From the NCBI RefSeq assembly GCF_017353515.1, contig NZ_JAFMPY010000017.1:85857-149856 (forward strand): 64,000 bases of DNA, in the 5' to 3' direction. Source of the stretch: Jiella sonneratiae (GTDB taxonomy: Bacteria > Pseudomonadota > Alphaproteobacteria > Rhizobiales > Rhizobiaceae). Below the pieces are notes generated by a model. It was not told the origin of the DNA, ran no database searches, and worked only from the letters and a program-made list of their open reading frames with translations. Position numbers and translations under genes: made by a program. Below are positions 45,267 to 55,390 of the stretch, piece after piece. Each line of letters begins with the position of its first letter. The first letter of the stretch is position 1.

Positions 45267-45287
45267 TCGTCTTGCAATTGCAGACGA
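45267..45287. promoter_or_regulatory. Candidate autoregulatory operator of the vapBC-like pair
   Basis: TCGTC at 45267-45271 and GACGA at 45283-45287 flank the palindromic core TGCAATTGCA (45273-45282), 45 bp before the antitoxin ATG. Toxin-antitoxin modules are usually repressed by the antitoxin at such palindromes. One base of asymmetry (an extra T) interrupts the symmetry. Confidence 0.5.
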
Positions 45288-45332
45288 AGCGTTCACACTG
45301 GGACTTGATGCGGGCGAAGCGGTGTACAGAAT

Positions 45333-45587
45333 ATGTCGGAAGTCTCATTGCAGGATGCCGAAGCCGATCTCGCCAAGTTGGTCGAGCTTGCCGCGCACGG
45401 AGAGATCGTAAGGATCACGCGCGACGGCCTGACCGTCGCGGCAATCGTTCCTCCCGAAGCCGCGGAGGTGGCGCGCAACGCTGTGGCCAGTCGAAAGCCT
45501 GGCCTGGTCGACCTGCTGATGGCTTTCCCAGGTGGTGACGAGGAATTGGAACGCAATCGCTCTGCGCCGCGAGACGTCGATCTGTGA
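45333..45587 (+). CDS. Phd/YefM-type antitoxin
   Basis: 84 residues. The N-terminal dimer and DNA-binding part, VSLQDAEADLAKLVELAAHG and EIVRITRDGLTVAAIVPP, matches Phd/YefM antitoxins; the C-terminal LVDLLMAFPGGDEELERNRS would wrap the toxin. It overlaps the PIN toxin gene by 4 bp (GTGA), the usual coupling. No strong ribosome site was seen. Confidence 0.85.
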   Translation: MSEVSLQDAEADLAKLVELAAHGEIVRITRDGLTVAAIVPPEAAEVARNAVASRKPGLVDLLMAFPGGDEELERNRSAPRDVDL

Positions 45588-46033
45588 AAGCCTATCTGAT
45601 CGATACCAACGTGATCTCGAAGTTGGCGCCGACCAAGCGGACCTTTTCGCCGAACTTCGCACATTGGCTGCGGCGGGCCGATCAGGACGGCCTCGTCTTC
45701 ATGTCTGTCGTCACCGTCCATGAACTCGAGAGAGGGATCGAGCGTCTCAGCCTCAGAGGCGCCACCGCCAAGGCGACAGCGTTGACTCATTGGCTCGACA
45801 GTGTGCTGGTCGGATTTGGCGGCAAGTTCCTCCCCATCGATCTCCCGACGGCGCTAATTTCCGGCAGGCTGGAGGCGCGCGCCATCGGTCGTGGCGGTGC
45901 CCCCGGGGTTGGAGATGCCATGATAGCCGGAACGGCACACGTTCATGGACTGACCGTGATCACGGAAAATGTGCGCGACTTCGCACTGTTCGAAATCTCC
46001 CACATGCTGCCGAGCCAGGCAGCTTCGCTTTGA
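45584..46033 (+). CDS. PIN-domain toxin (VapC/FitB-type ribonuclease)
   Basis: 149 residues with the PIN acidic triad-type residues: Asp7 in YLIDTNVIS, Glu in VTVHELERGIE, Asp in PGVGDAMIAGTA and a late Asp in TENVRDFALF. Such toxins cleave tRNA or mRNA until neutralised. The start is GTG at 45584. Together with the antitoxin it forms a complete module. Confidence 0.9.
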   Translation: MKAYLIDTNVISKLAPTKRTFSPNFAHWLRRADQDGLVFMSVVTVHELERGIERLSLRGATAKATALTHWLDSVLVGFGGKFLPIDLPTALISGRLEARAIGRGGAPGVGDAMIAGTAHVHGLTVITENVRDFALFEISHMLPSQAASL

Positions 46034-46076
46034 TTGCCTGCGTTCGGCCGTGCCTTCCGTGCGGACGGAATGCGTT

Positions 46077-47318
46077 CTACCCCCGCTTGAACGGCACGTG
46101 TTCGCCGAGCACCTCGCCGACGCGCTCCACCTCGTCGCGCTCGGCCGCGAGATAGTCGCGGATGGCGCGGCGCAGGCCCGGATGGGCGATGTAATGGGCG
46201 GAATGGGTGGTCACCGGCTCGTAGCCGCGGGCGAGCTTGTGTTGCCCCTGCGCCCCCGCCTCGACGACCGCGAGCCGGTGTTCGATGGCGAAGTCGATGG
46301 CCTGATGGTAGCAGACCTCGAAATGCAGGAAGGGGTGATCCTCGATGCAGCCCCAGTTGCGGCCGTAGAGCGCGTCGCGCCCGATGAAGTTGAGCGCCCC
46401 GGCGACGTAGCGGCCCTCGCGCTTCGCCATCACAAGCAGGATCCGGTCCGCCATCCGTTCGCCGACCAGCGAGAAGAACCGGCGGTTGAGATAGGGCCGG
46501 CCCCATTTGCGGCTGCCGGTATCCATGTAGAAGGCGAAGAAGGCGTCCCAGGCGGCTTCGGTGAGGTCGCTGCCGGTCAGCCATTCGATGGCGATGTCGT
46601 TCGCCAGCGCCTCGCGCCGCTCCTTCTTCAGCGCCTTGCGCTTGCGCGAGGCGAGCGTTTCCAGAAACGCCTCGTAGCTTTCGTAGCCGCGGTTGAAGAA
46701 ATGGAACTGCTGGTCGATGCGGTGCAGCCAGTCGGCATCCGAGAGGGCGTTGAGATCGGCCGCCTCCAGGAAGGTCGCGTGGACCGAGGAGATCCCGGTC
46801 TCAGACAGATAGGCCCGCGCGCCCGCGGCGAGCGCCGCCCGGCGTTCGGCCGCGCCCTCGCCGCTGCCGACGAGAAGCCGCGGTCCGGTCACCGGCGTGA
46901 AGGGCACCGACATCTGCAGCTTCGGATAATAGTCGCCGCCGGCGCGTTCGAAGGCATCGGCCCAGCCGTGATCGAAGACGTATTCGCCCTGGCTGTGGCC
47001 CTTCAGATAGGCCGGAGCGATGGCGACCGGTTTCCCCTCGGCATCCTCGACGACGAGGTGTTGCGGCATCCAGCCGGCCCGCTCGCCGACGCAGCCGGCG
47101 TCTTCCAGCGACTTCAGGAAGGCATGCGACAGAAACGGATTGGCCGGCCCCGACGAGCCGGCCTCTGCCGTCTCCGGCCGGCCGGTCCGGCCCGACGCGG
47201 TTTCGTCGACCGGCCGGGTCTCGGCCAGAAGGTTCCAGACGGCCGGGTCGATCGCGCCGATCGTCTCCGCGATCCTCACCGTGACCGCGCGTCCGCGGGC
47301 TTCGCGCTGCTGCCTCAT
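46077..47318 (-). CDS. COG3146 (DUF482) GNAT-like protein
   Basis: A 413-residue cytosolic protein. Characteristic blocks are NPFLSHAFLKSLEDAGCVG, YLKGHSQGEYVFDHGWADA, RKRKALKKERREAL, and YMDTGSRKWGRPYLNRRFF, then CYHQAIDFAIEHRL...GAQGQHKLARGYEP. The family is called peptidogalycan-biosynthesis/recognition or GNAT-like in databases, with no proven substrate. It is convergent with vapC and 39 bp from the GDPD gene. Confidence 0.88.
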   Translation of the reverse strand: MRQQREARGRAVTVRIAETIGAIDPAVWNLLAETRPVDETASGRTGRPETAEAGSSGPANPFLSHAFLKSLEDAGCVGERAGWMPQHLVVEDAEGKPVAIAPAYLKGHSQGEYVFDHGWADAFERAGGDYYPKLQMSVPFTPVTGPRLLVGSGEGAAERRAALAAGARAYLSETGISSVHATFLEAADLNALSDADWLHRIDQQFHFFNRGYESYEAFLETLASRKRKALKKERREALANDIAIEWLTGSDLTEAAWDAFFAFYMDTGSRKWGRPYLNRRFFSLVGERMADRILLVMAKREGRYVAGALNFIGRDALYGRNWGCIEDHPFLHFEVCYHQAIDFAIEHRLAVVEAGAQGQHKLARGYEPVTTHSAHYIAHPGLRRAIRDYLAAERDEVERVGEVLGEHVPFKRG

Positions 47319-47357
47319 GCGCGATGAAGTAAACCTTCCGCGCCGCGGCGCAAGGGA

Positions 47358-48095
47358 TCATTGCTGCGGCGCAAAGTCCTCGAAGGTGATCTGGTCGACG
47401 TAGAGCCGGCTGACAGCCTGCTCGGCCTCGTTGCGCACCGTCCAGGAGATCACCGGCGCCCGCCTTTCCTCGCGGACCCACGTGACGAAAGGGTTCGGCA
47501 GGTCGTGGACGTCGTAGGAGACGAAGTCGCAGCCGCGCTCGAAAATCTCTCGGTGGCCGGCGAGGACGCCGGCGCGACGGCCGTCGGCGGTGAGCCCGAT
47601 CGGTCGGCCGGCCGGCCGGCCGGCGAGCATCTGGTCGATCAGCCAGTCGTCGAACGACATCAGCGCCAGGTGTCCGGGATAGGCGTCGACGAGCGGCTTC
47701 ATCCGGGCGAAATAGTCCGGGTCGCGGGTCTTCTCGTTGCCCTTGATCTCGACGACCAGCGGCACCTGGCCGTTGACCAGCGAGAGGTAGCGTTCGAGCG
47801 TCGGGATGGTCGCGGTGGTCGGGCCGAGGGTGAGCCCGGCAAGGTCCTTGTCCGACAGCGAGGCGATGGCGGCATGCCGGCCGGTCATCCGGTTGGCCGT
47901 CGCGTCGTGGAAGACGTGCGGCGTGCCGTCTCCCGACATCTGCACGTCGCATTCGATGGCATAGCCGGCGGCGATCGCCGCCAGTGCGGCGGGCACGGAG
48001 TTTTCGGGGATCGTACGGTTGCCGTCGTGCAGCCCGCGATGGGCGATCGGCCGTTCCACCAGCCAGCGGAACGGCCCGTCGTAGCTCGGCTTCAC
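47358..48095 (-). CDS. Glycerophosphodiester phosphodiesterase family protein
   Basis: 245 residues, GDPD TIM barrel. The catalytic elements are IAHRGLHDG (HRG), PENSVPAAL (EN), ECDVQMSGDGTPHVFHD and VVEIKGN. It lacks a signal peptide, so it is the cytosolic type. The start is GTG at 48095. It follows the ridA gene by 1 bp and likely shares its transcript. Confidence 0.9.
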   Translation of the reverse strand: MKPSYDGPFRWLVERPIAHRGLHDGNRTIPENSVPAALAAIAAGYAIECDVQMSGDGTPHVFHDATANRMTGRHAAIASLSDKDLAGLTLGPTTATIPTLERYLSLVNGQVPLVVEIKGNEKTRDPDYFARMKPLVDAYPGHLALMSFDDWLIDQMLAGRPAGRPIGLTADGRRAGVLAGHREIFERGCDFVSYDVHDLPNPFVTWVREERRAPVISWTVRNEAEQAVSRLYVDQITFEDFAPQQ

Positions 48096-48096
48096 G

Positions 48097-48564
48097 TCAG
48101 GCGATCTCGAACATGGCTTCGACCTCGACGGCGGCGTTCATCGGCAGGGCCGGCACGCCGACCGCCGAACGCGCGTGGCGGCCGGCCTCGCCGAGGATCT
48201 CGACCAAAAAGTCCGAGGCGCCGTTGGCGACCTTGTGCTGCTCGGAAAAGTCCGGGTCGCTGGCGACGAAGACGGTCAGCTTGAGCAGCCGCTTCACCCG
48301 CGAAAGGTCGCCGCCGAGGGCGCTCTTTGCTTGGGCGAGAACGTTGACGGCACAGAGCCGCGCCGCCCGCTGGCCCGCCGCAAGATCGACCCCGGCGCCG
48401 AGCTTGCCGGTCACGGCGAGGGCGCCGTTCTCCATCGGCAGCTGGCCGGAAGTCTGGAGGATCGCGCCGAAGGTGACCGTCGGCACGTAGTTCGCCGCCG
48501 GCGCCGACGCTTCCGGCAGCGTGACGCCCGCGGCCTCGAGGCGGCTTTCGATCGTATCGGCCAT
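48097..48564 (-). CDS. RidA/YjgF-family enamine/imine deaminase
   Basis: 155 residues of the YjgF long subgroup: N-terminal MADTIESRLEAAGVTLPEA, GAILQTSGQLPMENG, AAGQRAARLCAVNVLAQAK and PALPMNAAVEVEAM. The Arg that contacts the substrate in canonical RidA (C-R-A-R-V) is not obvious here, so deaminase activity is uncertain. It leads the ridA-GDPD pair. Confidence 0.88.
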   Translation of the reverse strand: MADTIESRLEAAGVTLPEASAPAANYVPTVTFGAILQTSGQLPMENGALAVTGKLGAGVDLAAGQRAARLCAVNVLAQAKSALGGDLSRVKRLLKLTVFVASDPDFSEQHKVANGASDFLVEILGEAGRHARSAVGVPALPMNAAVEVEAMFEIA

Positions 48565-48701
48565 GATGTTGTCTTCCTTTTCTGTCGCGGATAGGACCGA
48601 GTGGATCACGGTCGGCTCGATGGCGAGATGCCGCGACCGTCGGCAATGTGCGCTGCAGCGTTCGGTAGCCGATCCCAGAGGCGAGTGAAAGATCGAACTT
48701 G

Positions 48702-49847
48702 ATGACCCAACGAGCCTCGGCAGCGCAATGGTCCAGGGTCCTGCTGGCTTTCTGCGTCGCACCGCTGCTGGCGGCCGGCGGAGCCGCAGCGGCGGAGGCC
48801 GCGGCGCTCACGCCGCACCGGGCCGCCTACGAGGTGGGGCTCGACGCGGCGAGCGACGAGATCCTCGGCGTCGACGGGCGCATCGCCGTCGCTCTGTCCG
48901 AGAAGGGCGACTGTTCGGGCTACGGCATCGACTACCGCTTCGTCGCGCGCTTTCTGCGCGACCAGGAGATCGTCGTCACCGACCAGCAGATCCGGCTCGG
49001 CGAGAGCCGCGACGGCAAGCGCTTCACCTTCGACGCCGAGAGCTTCGTCGATTCGGTGGCCGACAGCACGACCAAGGGCGAGGCGAAGACGGCGGACGGC
49101 AAGACCGTCGTCGCCTATAGCGAGCCGTCCCCCCAGGAGGTGACGCTCGAGGCGGCGCTGTTTCCGATCCACCATACCCAGAAGGTGATCGAGGCGGCGA
49201 AGGCCGGCGTGCCGATCTTCGAATCCCGCGTCTTCCAGGGCGATTCCGACGCGGAGAAGGACACGACGAGCACCGTCGTGATCACCCCGCTCGCGGCGGC
49301 CGAACTGTCCGAGGAGATTGCCGGTTACGGCGCGCGGCCGGGCGCTCCCGCCGGGAAACCGCTGGGCGGCGAAGGGCAAGCCACCGCCTGGGGCGACGCC
49401 ACGGCCGGCGCGGACGCCGGCTCCCCGACGAAGGATCCCGGCAGCGCTGCGCCGCAGGCGGCGGACCCGGCAGATCCCGGGGAAGCCGATCCGACCGCCC
49501 CGGACCGGGAGAATGCCGCCGGCGAGGCCGGTCCGGACGCGGTTTTGCCGGGCGAGGCCGGAGCGACGGCGCAAAGCGACGCGGCGGATGATGACGCCGA
49601 TCCGGCCGCGACCGATCCGGCGGCGATCGCCGAGCGGCTGGAGGGCCTGAAGGCCTGGAAGGTCACCGAATCCTTCTATAATTCCGACAGCGACGAGGAC
49701 GGCCTGCCGGTCTTCGAGACCGTCTACACGCTGTTCGAGAACGGCGTGACCGGCAACCAGCTCCTCAAGTTCGACGGCTATTCGCTGAAGGCGCGGCTTG
49801 CCAGCCTTCAGCTCGACGACGCGCCGACCTGTCCCGTGGGGGACTGA
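48702..49847 (+). CDS. EipB-like (DUF1849) periplasmic envelope-integrity protein with a low-complexity insert
   Basis: About 381 residues. A signal peptide ([18 protein letters not shown]) is followed by the DUF1849 start [16 protein letters not shown] and [21 protein letters not shown]. Two Cys, in GDCSGYG and in the terminal [10 protein letters not shown], match the disulfide reported for Brucella EipB. Between about residues 205 and 310 an Ala/Pro/Asp/Gly-rich stretch interrupts the fold before [13 protein letters not shown] resumes. EipB binds lipids in the periplasm and is needed for envelope integrity in Brucella. ATG at 48702 (a TTG immediately precedes it). Confidence 0.84.
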   Translation: MTQRASAAQWSRVLLAFCVAPLLAAGGAAAAEAAALTPHRAAYEVGLDAASDEILGVDGRIAVALSEKGDCSGYGIDYRFVARFLRDQEIVVTDQQIRLGESRDGKRFTFDAESFVDSVADSTTKGEAKTADGKTVVAYSEPSPQEVTLEAALFPIHHTQKVIEAAKAGVPIFESRVFQGDSDAEKDTTSTVVITPLAAAELSEEIAGYGARPGAPAGKPLGGEGQATAWGDATAGADAGSPTKDPGSAAPQAADPADPGEADPTAPDRENAAGEAGPDAVLPGEAGATAQSDAADDDADPAATDPAAIAERLEGLKAWKVTESFYNSDSDEDGLPVFETVYTLFENGVTGNQLLKFDGYSLKARLASLQLDDAPTCPVGD

Positions 49848-49896
49848 ACAAGCAACGCCCGTCGGCGGCCTTCGCGAAGCGCCACCGGCGACGCCT

Positions 49897-49922
49897 CGAT
49901 CTCCCCCGCCAGAGGGGAGATC
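49897..49922. repeat. Short palindrome related to the 16.2-kb repeat
   Basis: GATCTCCCC and GGGGAGATC are perfect 9-bp arms around a 7-nt loop, the same core as in 16233-16409. It may double as a terminator for the EipB-like gene 50 bp upstream. Confidence 0.6.
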
Positions 49923-49986
49923 GGGCCAGTCGCCTTCCCGGCGACCTCATTTCACGCGATCGACCTCCTCTCGGCCGCGCCGCGAG

Positions 49987-50015
49987 TTGCCAAGGCGGGC
50001 GGTTTGATGTATGGC
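49987..50015 (+). promoter_or_regulatory. Probable promoter for rpsB-tsf
   Basis: TTGCCA (49987-49992) and TATGGC (50010-50015) are separated by 17 bp and leave a 135-base leader before rpsB. That leader could carry ribosomal-protein autoregulation, but I see no motif I can name. Confidence 0.4.
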
Positions 50016-50149
50016 GCGGCCCATTCCACACACGGAAATCGGGTTGGAACGGCTGGAGCATCAGGTTCCGGTCCGCTCCTGCCCACCGGTGGCGGCAGTC
50101 CTGTCGCTTCTTTCCGTGGAGGCATAACCGGTCAAAGGAACAGACAAGC

Positions 50150-50980
50150 ATGGCACTGCCAGACTATTCGATGCGCCAGCTCCTCGAGGCGGGCGTCCAC
50201 TTCGGGCACCAGACCCACCGCTGGAACCCGAAGATGAGCCCCTACATCTTCGGCGCGCGCAACAACATCCACATTCTCGACCTCGCCCAGACCGTGCCGC
50301 TGCTGCACCGGGCGCTGCTCGCCGTCTCCGACACCGTCGCCCGCGGCGGCCGCGTCCTGTTCGTCGGCACCAAGCGCCAGGCCTCGGAGCTCGTCGCAGA
50401 CGCGGCGCAGCGCTCGGCCCAGTACTACGTCAACGCCCGCTGGCTCGGCGGCATGCTGACCAACTGGAAGACCATTTCGCAGTCGATCCAGCGCCTGCGC
50501 AAGCTCGACGAGCTGCTCGCCGGCGGCGAGGCCCAGGCCTTCACCAAGAAGGAGCGGCTGACGCTGCAGCGCGAGCGCGACAAGCTCGACCGCGCGCTCG
50601 GCGGCATCCGCGACATGGGCGGCGTGCCCGACATGATCTTCGTCATCGACACCAACAAGGAGTCGATCGCGATCGAGGAAGCCAAGCGCCTGCACATCCC
50701 GATCGTCGCGGTCGTCGATTCCAACTGCGATCCGGCACCGATCGACTACCCGATCCCGGGCAATGACGACGCCGCCCGCGCCATCGCGCTCTATTGCGAC
50801 CTGATCGCGCGCGCCGCCGTCGACGGCATCGCCCGCCAGCAGGGCGACATGGGCATCGACATCGGCGAGCTCGAGGATGCTCCGATCGAGGAACTGCCGG
50901 AAGAGGCGGTCTCCGGCGGCGCATCGGCGAGCGAGGCCGCCGAACTCGCCGAGAACGCCACGGGCCAGGCCGCAGGCTGA
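50150..50980 (+). CDS. rpsB: 30S ribosomal protein S2
   Basis: 276 residues. Family marks are [53 protein letters not shown] and [20 protein letters not shown]. An acidic tail of about 40 residues follows, usual in alphaproteobacteria. It begins the rpsB-tsf-pyrH-frr block. Confidence 0.97.
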   Translation: MALPDYSMRQLLEAGVHFGHQTHRWNPKMSPYIFGARNNIHILDLAQTVPLLHRALLAVSDTVARGGRVLFVGTKRQASELVADAAQRSAQYYVNARWLGGMLTNWKTISQSIQRLRKLDELLAGGEAQAFTKKERLTLQRERDKLDRALGGIRDMGGVPDMIFVIDTNKESIAIEEAKRLHIPIVAVVDSNCDPAPIDYPIPGNDDAARAIALYCDLIARAAVDGIARQQGDMGIDIGELEDAPIEELPEEAVSGGASASEAAELAENATGQAAG

Positions 50981-51122
50981 TCCCGTTCGAGGGCGGCGCG
51001 GCGGGCCAGGGCGGCCTGCCGGTCGCCCGCCGGCGACGCCAGTTGGTAATCACTGCGTCACAATTGCGGCGCACCCGTTCTGTCGAGCCGGTGCGCCAAA
51101 TCATTTCCGAGGAAGGCTGAAG

Positions 51123-52049
51123 ATGGCAATCTCCGCTTCGATGGTGAAGGACCTGCGCGAGAAGACCGGCGCGGGCATGATGGACTGCAAGACCGCGCTC
51201 TCCGAGACCGGCGGCGACATGGAAGCTGCGATCGACTGGCTGCGCACCAAGGGGATCGCCAAGGCCGACAAGAAGTCCGGCCGCACGGCGGCCGAGGGTC
51301 TGATCGGGGTGGCGTCGGAAGGCGCCAAGGCGGTCGTCGTCGAGGTCAATTCCGAGACCGACTTCGTCGCCCGCAACGAGGCCTTCCAGACGCTCGTGCG
51401 CGACATCGCCAAGGTCGCTCTGTCGACCGACGGCAGCGTCGAGGCGGTGTCCGCCGCGACCCATCCGGCCTCCGGCAAGTCGGTCGCCGACACCGTGCGC
51501 GACGCCGTCGCCACCATCGGCGAGAACATGAGCCTGCGCCGTTCGGCGATGCTGTCGGTCTCCGACGGCGTCGTCGCGACCTACATCCACAACCAGGTCG
51601 CCGACGGCCTCGGCAAGCTGGGTGTGCTCGTCGCGATGGAATCCGCCGGCGACAAGGCCAAGCTGACCGCCTTCGGGCGCCAGGTCGCGATGCACGTCGC
51701 GGCGACGAACCCGCTGGCGCTCACCGCCGACGAGATCGATCCCGCCGTCGTCGAGCGCGAGAAGGCGATCTTCTCCGAGCAGGCGCGCGCCTCCGGCAAG
51801 CCGGAGAACATCATCGAGAAGATGGTCGAGGGCCGGCTGCGCAAGTTCTACGAGGAGGTCGTCCTCCTCAAGCAGAGCTTCGTGATCAATCCGGACCTGA
51901 CGGTCGAGAAGGCTCTCGCCGAGGCCGAGAAGGATTTCGGCGCACCGGCGAAGATCACCGCCTTCGTCCGCTTCGCGCTCGGCGAGGGCATCGAGCGCGA
52001 GACGTCGGACTTCGCCGCCGAAGTCGCGGCGGCCGCCGGCAAGAAGTAA
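51123..52049 (+). CDS. tsf: Translation elongation factor Ts
   Basis: 308 residues. The N-terminal UBA-like helix region is [19 protein letters not shown], and the EF-Tu-contacting motif is [11 protein letters not shown]. It catalyses nucleotide exchange on EF-Tu. A GAGGAAGG ribosome site precedes the ATG at 51123. Confidence 0.97.
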   Translation: MAISASMVKDLREKTGAGMMDCKTALSETGGDMEAAIDWLRTKGIAKADKKSGRTAAEGLIGVASEGAKAVVVEVNSETDFVARNEAFQTLVRDIAKVALSTDGSVEAVSAATHPASGKSVADTVRDAVATIGENMSLRRSAMLSVSDGVVATYIHNQVADGLGKLGVLVAMESAGDKAKLTAFGRQVAMHVAATNPLALTADEIDPAVVEREKAIFSEQARASGKPENIIEKMVEGRLRKFYEEVVLLKQSFVINPDLTVEKALAEAEKDFGAPAKITAFVRFALGEGIERETSDFAAEVAAAAGKK

Positions 52050-52131
52050 GCCGCGGGGCGACGGGCGCCGGCCTTCCGGCGTCCGGCTGCGCTCTCGGGA
52101 CTTTTCGCGGCCGATCTCGGCAGTCGATGAG

Positions 52132-52160
52132 AGGGCGCTCGCTTCACAAGCGGGCGCCCT
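52132..52160 (+). terminator. Hairpin after tsf, weak terminator or attenuator
   Basis: AGGGCGCTCGC and GCGGGCGCCCT pair (10 of 11 positions) around TTCACAA, then TTAAT. The T-run is short, so partial read-through into pyrH is likely. Confidence 0.55.
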
Positions 52161-52314
52161 TAATGTATCCGCAGGCGACAGCGGAGAGGCCCGTCGCGCG
52201 TCGCCGTGGCCGGTCCCGCGCATCGCGGCCCCCGATCGGCGAGGTCGGGCGACGGAATGACGGCGCGCGGGCATTTGCCCCGGACTGCGCCAAAGGGTTG
52301 GAACAGGAAGCTCG

Positions 52315-53034
52315 ATGATCTCGGAAATCCGCTATCGCCGCGTCTTGCTGAAGGTCTCCGGCGAAGCGCTGATGGGCGAGCAGGGATTCGGCATCGACGT
52401 CGCGGTCGTCGACCGCATCGCCTCCGACATCGCCGAGGCGCGGGCGCTCGGCGTCGAGATTTCGGTGGTGATCGGCGGCGGCAACATCTTCCGCGGCGTC
52501 GCCGTCGCGTCGAAGGGCGGGGACCGGGTCACCGGCGACCACATGGGCATGCTCGGCACGGTGATCAACGCCCTGGCGCTGCGCACCTCGCTCACCAAGA
52601 TGGGCGTCGACGCGATCGTCTTGTCGGCGATCGCCATGCCCGAGATCTGCGAAAGCTTCACCCAGCGCGCGGCGCTCGCCCATCAGGCGGCCGGCCGCGT
52701 GGTGATCTTCGCCGGCGGCACCGGCAACCCGTTCTTCACCACCGATTCGGCCGGCGCGCTGCGCGCCGCCGAGATGGGGGCGGCGGCGCTGTTCAAGGGG
52801 ACCCAGGTCGACGGCATCTATTCCGCCGACCCGAAGAAGGTGCCGAGCGCCGAGCGCTTCGACCGCCTGACCCACGGCGAGGTGCTGGCGCGCGGGCTGC
52901 AGGTGATGGACGTCGCGGCCGTCGCGCTCGCCCGCGAAAACCACATTCCGATCGTCGTCTTCTCGATCCACCAGAAGGGCGAGTTCGCGAGGATCCTGGC
53001 GGGCGCCGGCCGGGCGACGATCGTTTCGGACTGA
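52315..53034 (+). CDS. pyrH: UMP kinase
   Basis: 239 residues of the amino-acid-kinase fold: YRRVLLKVSGEALMGEQGFGI, VVIGGGNIFRG, DHMGMLGTVINALAL and GTQVDGIYSADPKK. It phosphorylates UMP to UDP. Gene order and length are canonical. Confidence 0.97.
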   Translation: MISEIRYRRVLLKVSGEALMGEQGFGIDVAVVDRIASDIAEARALGVEISVVIGGGNIFRGVAVASKGGDRVTGDHMGMLGTVINALALRTSLTKMGVDAIVLSAIAMPEICESFTQRAALAHQAAGRVVIFAGGTGNPFFTTDSAGALRAAEMGAAALFKGTQVDGIYSADPKKVPSAERFDRLTHGEVLARGLQVMDVAAVALARENHIPIVVFSIHQKGEFARILAGAGRATIVSD

Positions 53035-53082
53035 CAGTCGATTCTTTCGACGCTTTTGCATGATGAAGAGAGGATACGAACA

Positions 53083-53640
53083 ATGGCCGCACTCGATCTC
53101 ACCGAACTGAAGCGCCGCATGGAAGGGGCCGTCTCCAACCTGAAGAGCGATCTCGCCGGTCTTCGTACCGGTCGTGCCTCGGCCAATCTGCTCGATCCCG
53201 TCACCGTCGAGGCCTATGGCTCCCAGGTGCCGCTCAACCAGGTTGCCAACGTCTCCGTGCCGGAGCCGCGCATGGTCTCGGTCTCGGTCTGGGACAAGCA
53301 GATGGTCGGCAAGGTCGAGCGGGCGATCCGCGAGAGCAATCTCGGCCTCAACCCGGTGACCGACGGCACCACGCTGCGCATCCCGCTGCCCGAACTCAAC
53401 GAGGAGCGGCGCAAGGAACTCGTGAAGGTCGCGCATCAGTACTCCGAGAGCGCGCGCGTCGCCGTGCGTCACGTCCGGCGCGACGGCATGGACACGCTGA
53501 AGAAGAACGAGAAGGCCGGCGACATCGGCCAGGACGAAAGCCGCCAGCAGTCCGACAAGGTCCAGAAGATGACCGACGAGACGATCTCGGAAATCGATAA
53601 ATTGCTTTCCGTCAAGGAAGGCGAAATCATGCAGGTATAG
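53083..53640 (+). CDS. frr: Ribosome recycling factor
   Basis: 185 residues. The signature [20 protein letters not shown], the central [20 protein letters not shown] and the C-terminal helix ending [16 protein letters not shown] are all present. It splits post-termination ribosomes with EF-G. An AGAGAGGAT site lies upstream of the ATG at 53083. Confidence 0.97.
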   Translation: MAALDLTELKRRMEGAVSNLKSDLAGLRTGRASANLLDPVTVEAYGSQVPLNQVANVSVPEPRMVSVSVWDKQMVGKVERAIRESNLGLNPVTDGTTLRIPLPELNEERRKELVKVAHQYSESARVAVRHVRRDGMDTLKKNEKAGDIGQDESRQQSDKVQKMTDETISEIDKLLSVKEGEIMQV

Positions 53641-53698
53641 GGTTGCAGGAGGGCCGGTGCGTCGCGCCGGCGAGGGCTAAGCGCAGGAAGGGGCGAGG

Positions 53699-54418
53699 AT
53701 GGTGCGGCATCCCCGACATGTGGCCATCATCATGGATGGCAACGGACGCTGGGCACGCGCGCGCGGCCTGCCACGCAGCATGGGCCATCGCCGCGGGGTC
53801 GAGGCGGTGCGCGCGGCCGTCAGGGCCGCCGGCGAACTCGGCATCGAGTATCTGACGCTCTTTGCCTTCTCGTCGGAGAATTGGCGGCGCCCGAAGGACG
53901 AGGTGGAGGAGCTGATGGGGCTCTTGAAGCACTTCATCCGCCGCGACCTCGCCGATCTCCACAAGGAGGGCGTCAGGGTGCGGGTCATCGGCGCGCGCGA
54001 CGACCTGTCGCCCGACATCCGCTCGCTGCTCGAAGAGGCCGAGAACCTGACCCGGGAGAACGACCGCCAGACCCTCGTCGTCGCCTTCAACTACGGCGCC
54101 CGCGACGAGGTGGCGCGGGCCGTCCGGCGCATCGCCGAGAAATTCGCGGCGGGGGAGGTCACGCTCGACGCGCTGACGGCCGACTATCTCGGCGAGCACA
54201 TGGACACCGCCGGCATTCCCGACCCGGATCTGATCATCCGCACCAGCGGCGAACTGCGCCTCTCGAACTTCCTGCTCTGGCAGGCGGCCTATTCGGAGTT
54301 CGTCTTCCTGCCGTGCCTGTGGCCCGACTTCGACCGTCAGGCCTTCGAAGGCGCCCTCGCCGAATATGCCAGCCGCGATCGCCGCTTCGGAGGATTGTCG
54401 CGGGAAATCGCATCCTGA
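53699..54418 (+). CDS. uppS: Undecaprenyl diphosphate synthase
   Basis: 239 residues, cis-prenyltransferase. [20 protein letters not shown] carries the catalytic Asp and phosphate-binding Arg residues; [14 protein letters not shown] and [20 protein letters not shown] are conserved. It supplies the C55 carrier for peptidoglycan and polysaccharides. A GGGGCGAGG site precedes the ATG. Confidence 0.97.
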   Translation: MVRHPRHVAIIMDGNGRWARARGLPRSMGHRRGVEAVRAAVRAAGELGIEYLTLFAFSSENWRRPKDEVEELMGLLKHFIRRDLADLHKEGVRVRVIGARDDLSPDIRSLLEEAENLTRENDRQTLVVAFNYGARDEVARAVRRIAEKFAAGEVTLDALTADYLGEHMDTAGIPDPDLIIRTSGELRLSNFLLWQAAYSEFVFLPCLWPDFDRQAFEGALAEYASRDRRFGGLSREIAS

Positions 54419-54423
54419 CCGGA

Positions 54424-55275
54424 ATGGGGCTCGGCGTCAGACGTTTCTTCGCCGAGGGGAGCTGGAGCGATCTTCGTTCGCGGCTGATCTCGGCCGTCGT
54501 CCTGGGGCTCTTCGTCGCGCTGCTGGTCTTCGCCGGCGGCTGGGGCTTCCGGCTTTTGTGCTGCGCCACCGGCTTCATCGTCTTCGACGAATGGTCGCGC
54601 ATCACCCGTGCCCGCCGGCTGCGGCCGCATTTCACCTTCGGCCGCCGCGTCTTCTATCTGTCGCTGGTCCTCTTCGCCTTCGGCTTCGCGCTCGCCGCGC
54701 TTCTGGTGCTTTGCGCCGGCACCTTGTTCCTCGCCTTCATCGACCGCAACGAGCGCAAGGCCGACTGGCTGCTGCTCGGCCTGTGCTATGCCGGCGCGGC
54801 GACGTTCCCCGCAGCGCTGCTACGCGGCGCCGACACCGCGGGCCTCCTGAGCATCGGCTTCGTCGTGACGGTGGTCTGGGCGAGCGACATCTTCGCCTAT
54901 TTCGCCGGACGCTCGATCGGCGGGCCGAAGCTGATGCCGCGGGTCTCGCCGAAGAAGACGATGTCCGGGGCGCTCGGCGGCCTCGCCGCGGCGGTGGCCC
55001 TCGGCTCGCTCTTCGCCTATGCCGCGACCGGCAGCGTCGAGCCGCGCATCGTCGCCCTCGCGGCGATCCTGTCGGTCGCCGGCCAGGCCGGGGATCTCTA
55101 CGAATCCTGGATCAAGCGGCGTTTCGGCGTCAAGGATTCCGGCAGGCTCATCCCCGGCCATGGCGGGCTGATGGACCGCATCGACGCGCTGATCGTCGCG
55201 ACCACCGTCGCCTGGGGCGTCGGCGTCGCCTTCGCCGGCTTCGACCAGCCCGCCTTCGGCCTGTTTCCGGTGTAG
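54424..55275 (+). CDS. cdsA: Phosphatidate cytidylyltransferase (CDP-diglyceride synthase)
   Basis: 283 residues with about eight membrane helices. The C-terminal signature spans SPKKTMSGALGG, GDLYESWIKRRFGVKDSG, LIPGHGGLMDRIDAL. It makes CDP-diacylglycerol at the inner membrane. It starts 5 bp after uppS. The next gene in many relatives would be dxr; here rseP follows after 193 bp. Confidence 0.96.
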   Translation: MGLGVRRFFAEGSWSDLRSRLISAVVLGLFVALLVFAGGWGFRLLCCATGFIVFDEWSRITRARRLRPHFTFGRRVFYLSLVLFAFGFALAALLVLCAGTLFLAFIDRNERKADWLLLGLCYAGAATFPAALLRGADTAGLLSIGFVVTVVWASDIFAYFAGRSIGGPKLMPRVSPKKTMSGALGGLAAAVALGSLFAYAATGSVEPRIVALAAILSVAGQAGDLYESWIKRRFGVKDSGRLIPGHGGLMDRIDALIVATTVAWGVGVAFAGFDQPAFGLFPV

Positions 55276-55390
55276 GAGGAAGGCCCGGGTCGGAAGATGG
55301 GTTCGCCGGAAGGGGGCGCAGGTCCTGCGGCCGGAAGGGGCGCGGGCCTTTGCGGCCGATGACGTCGACGGGCGGGCCTCGCGCAGATGT

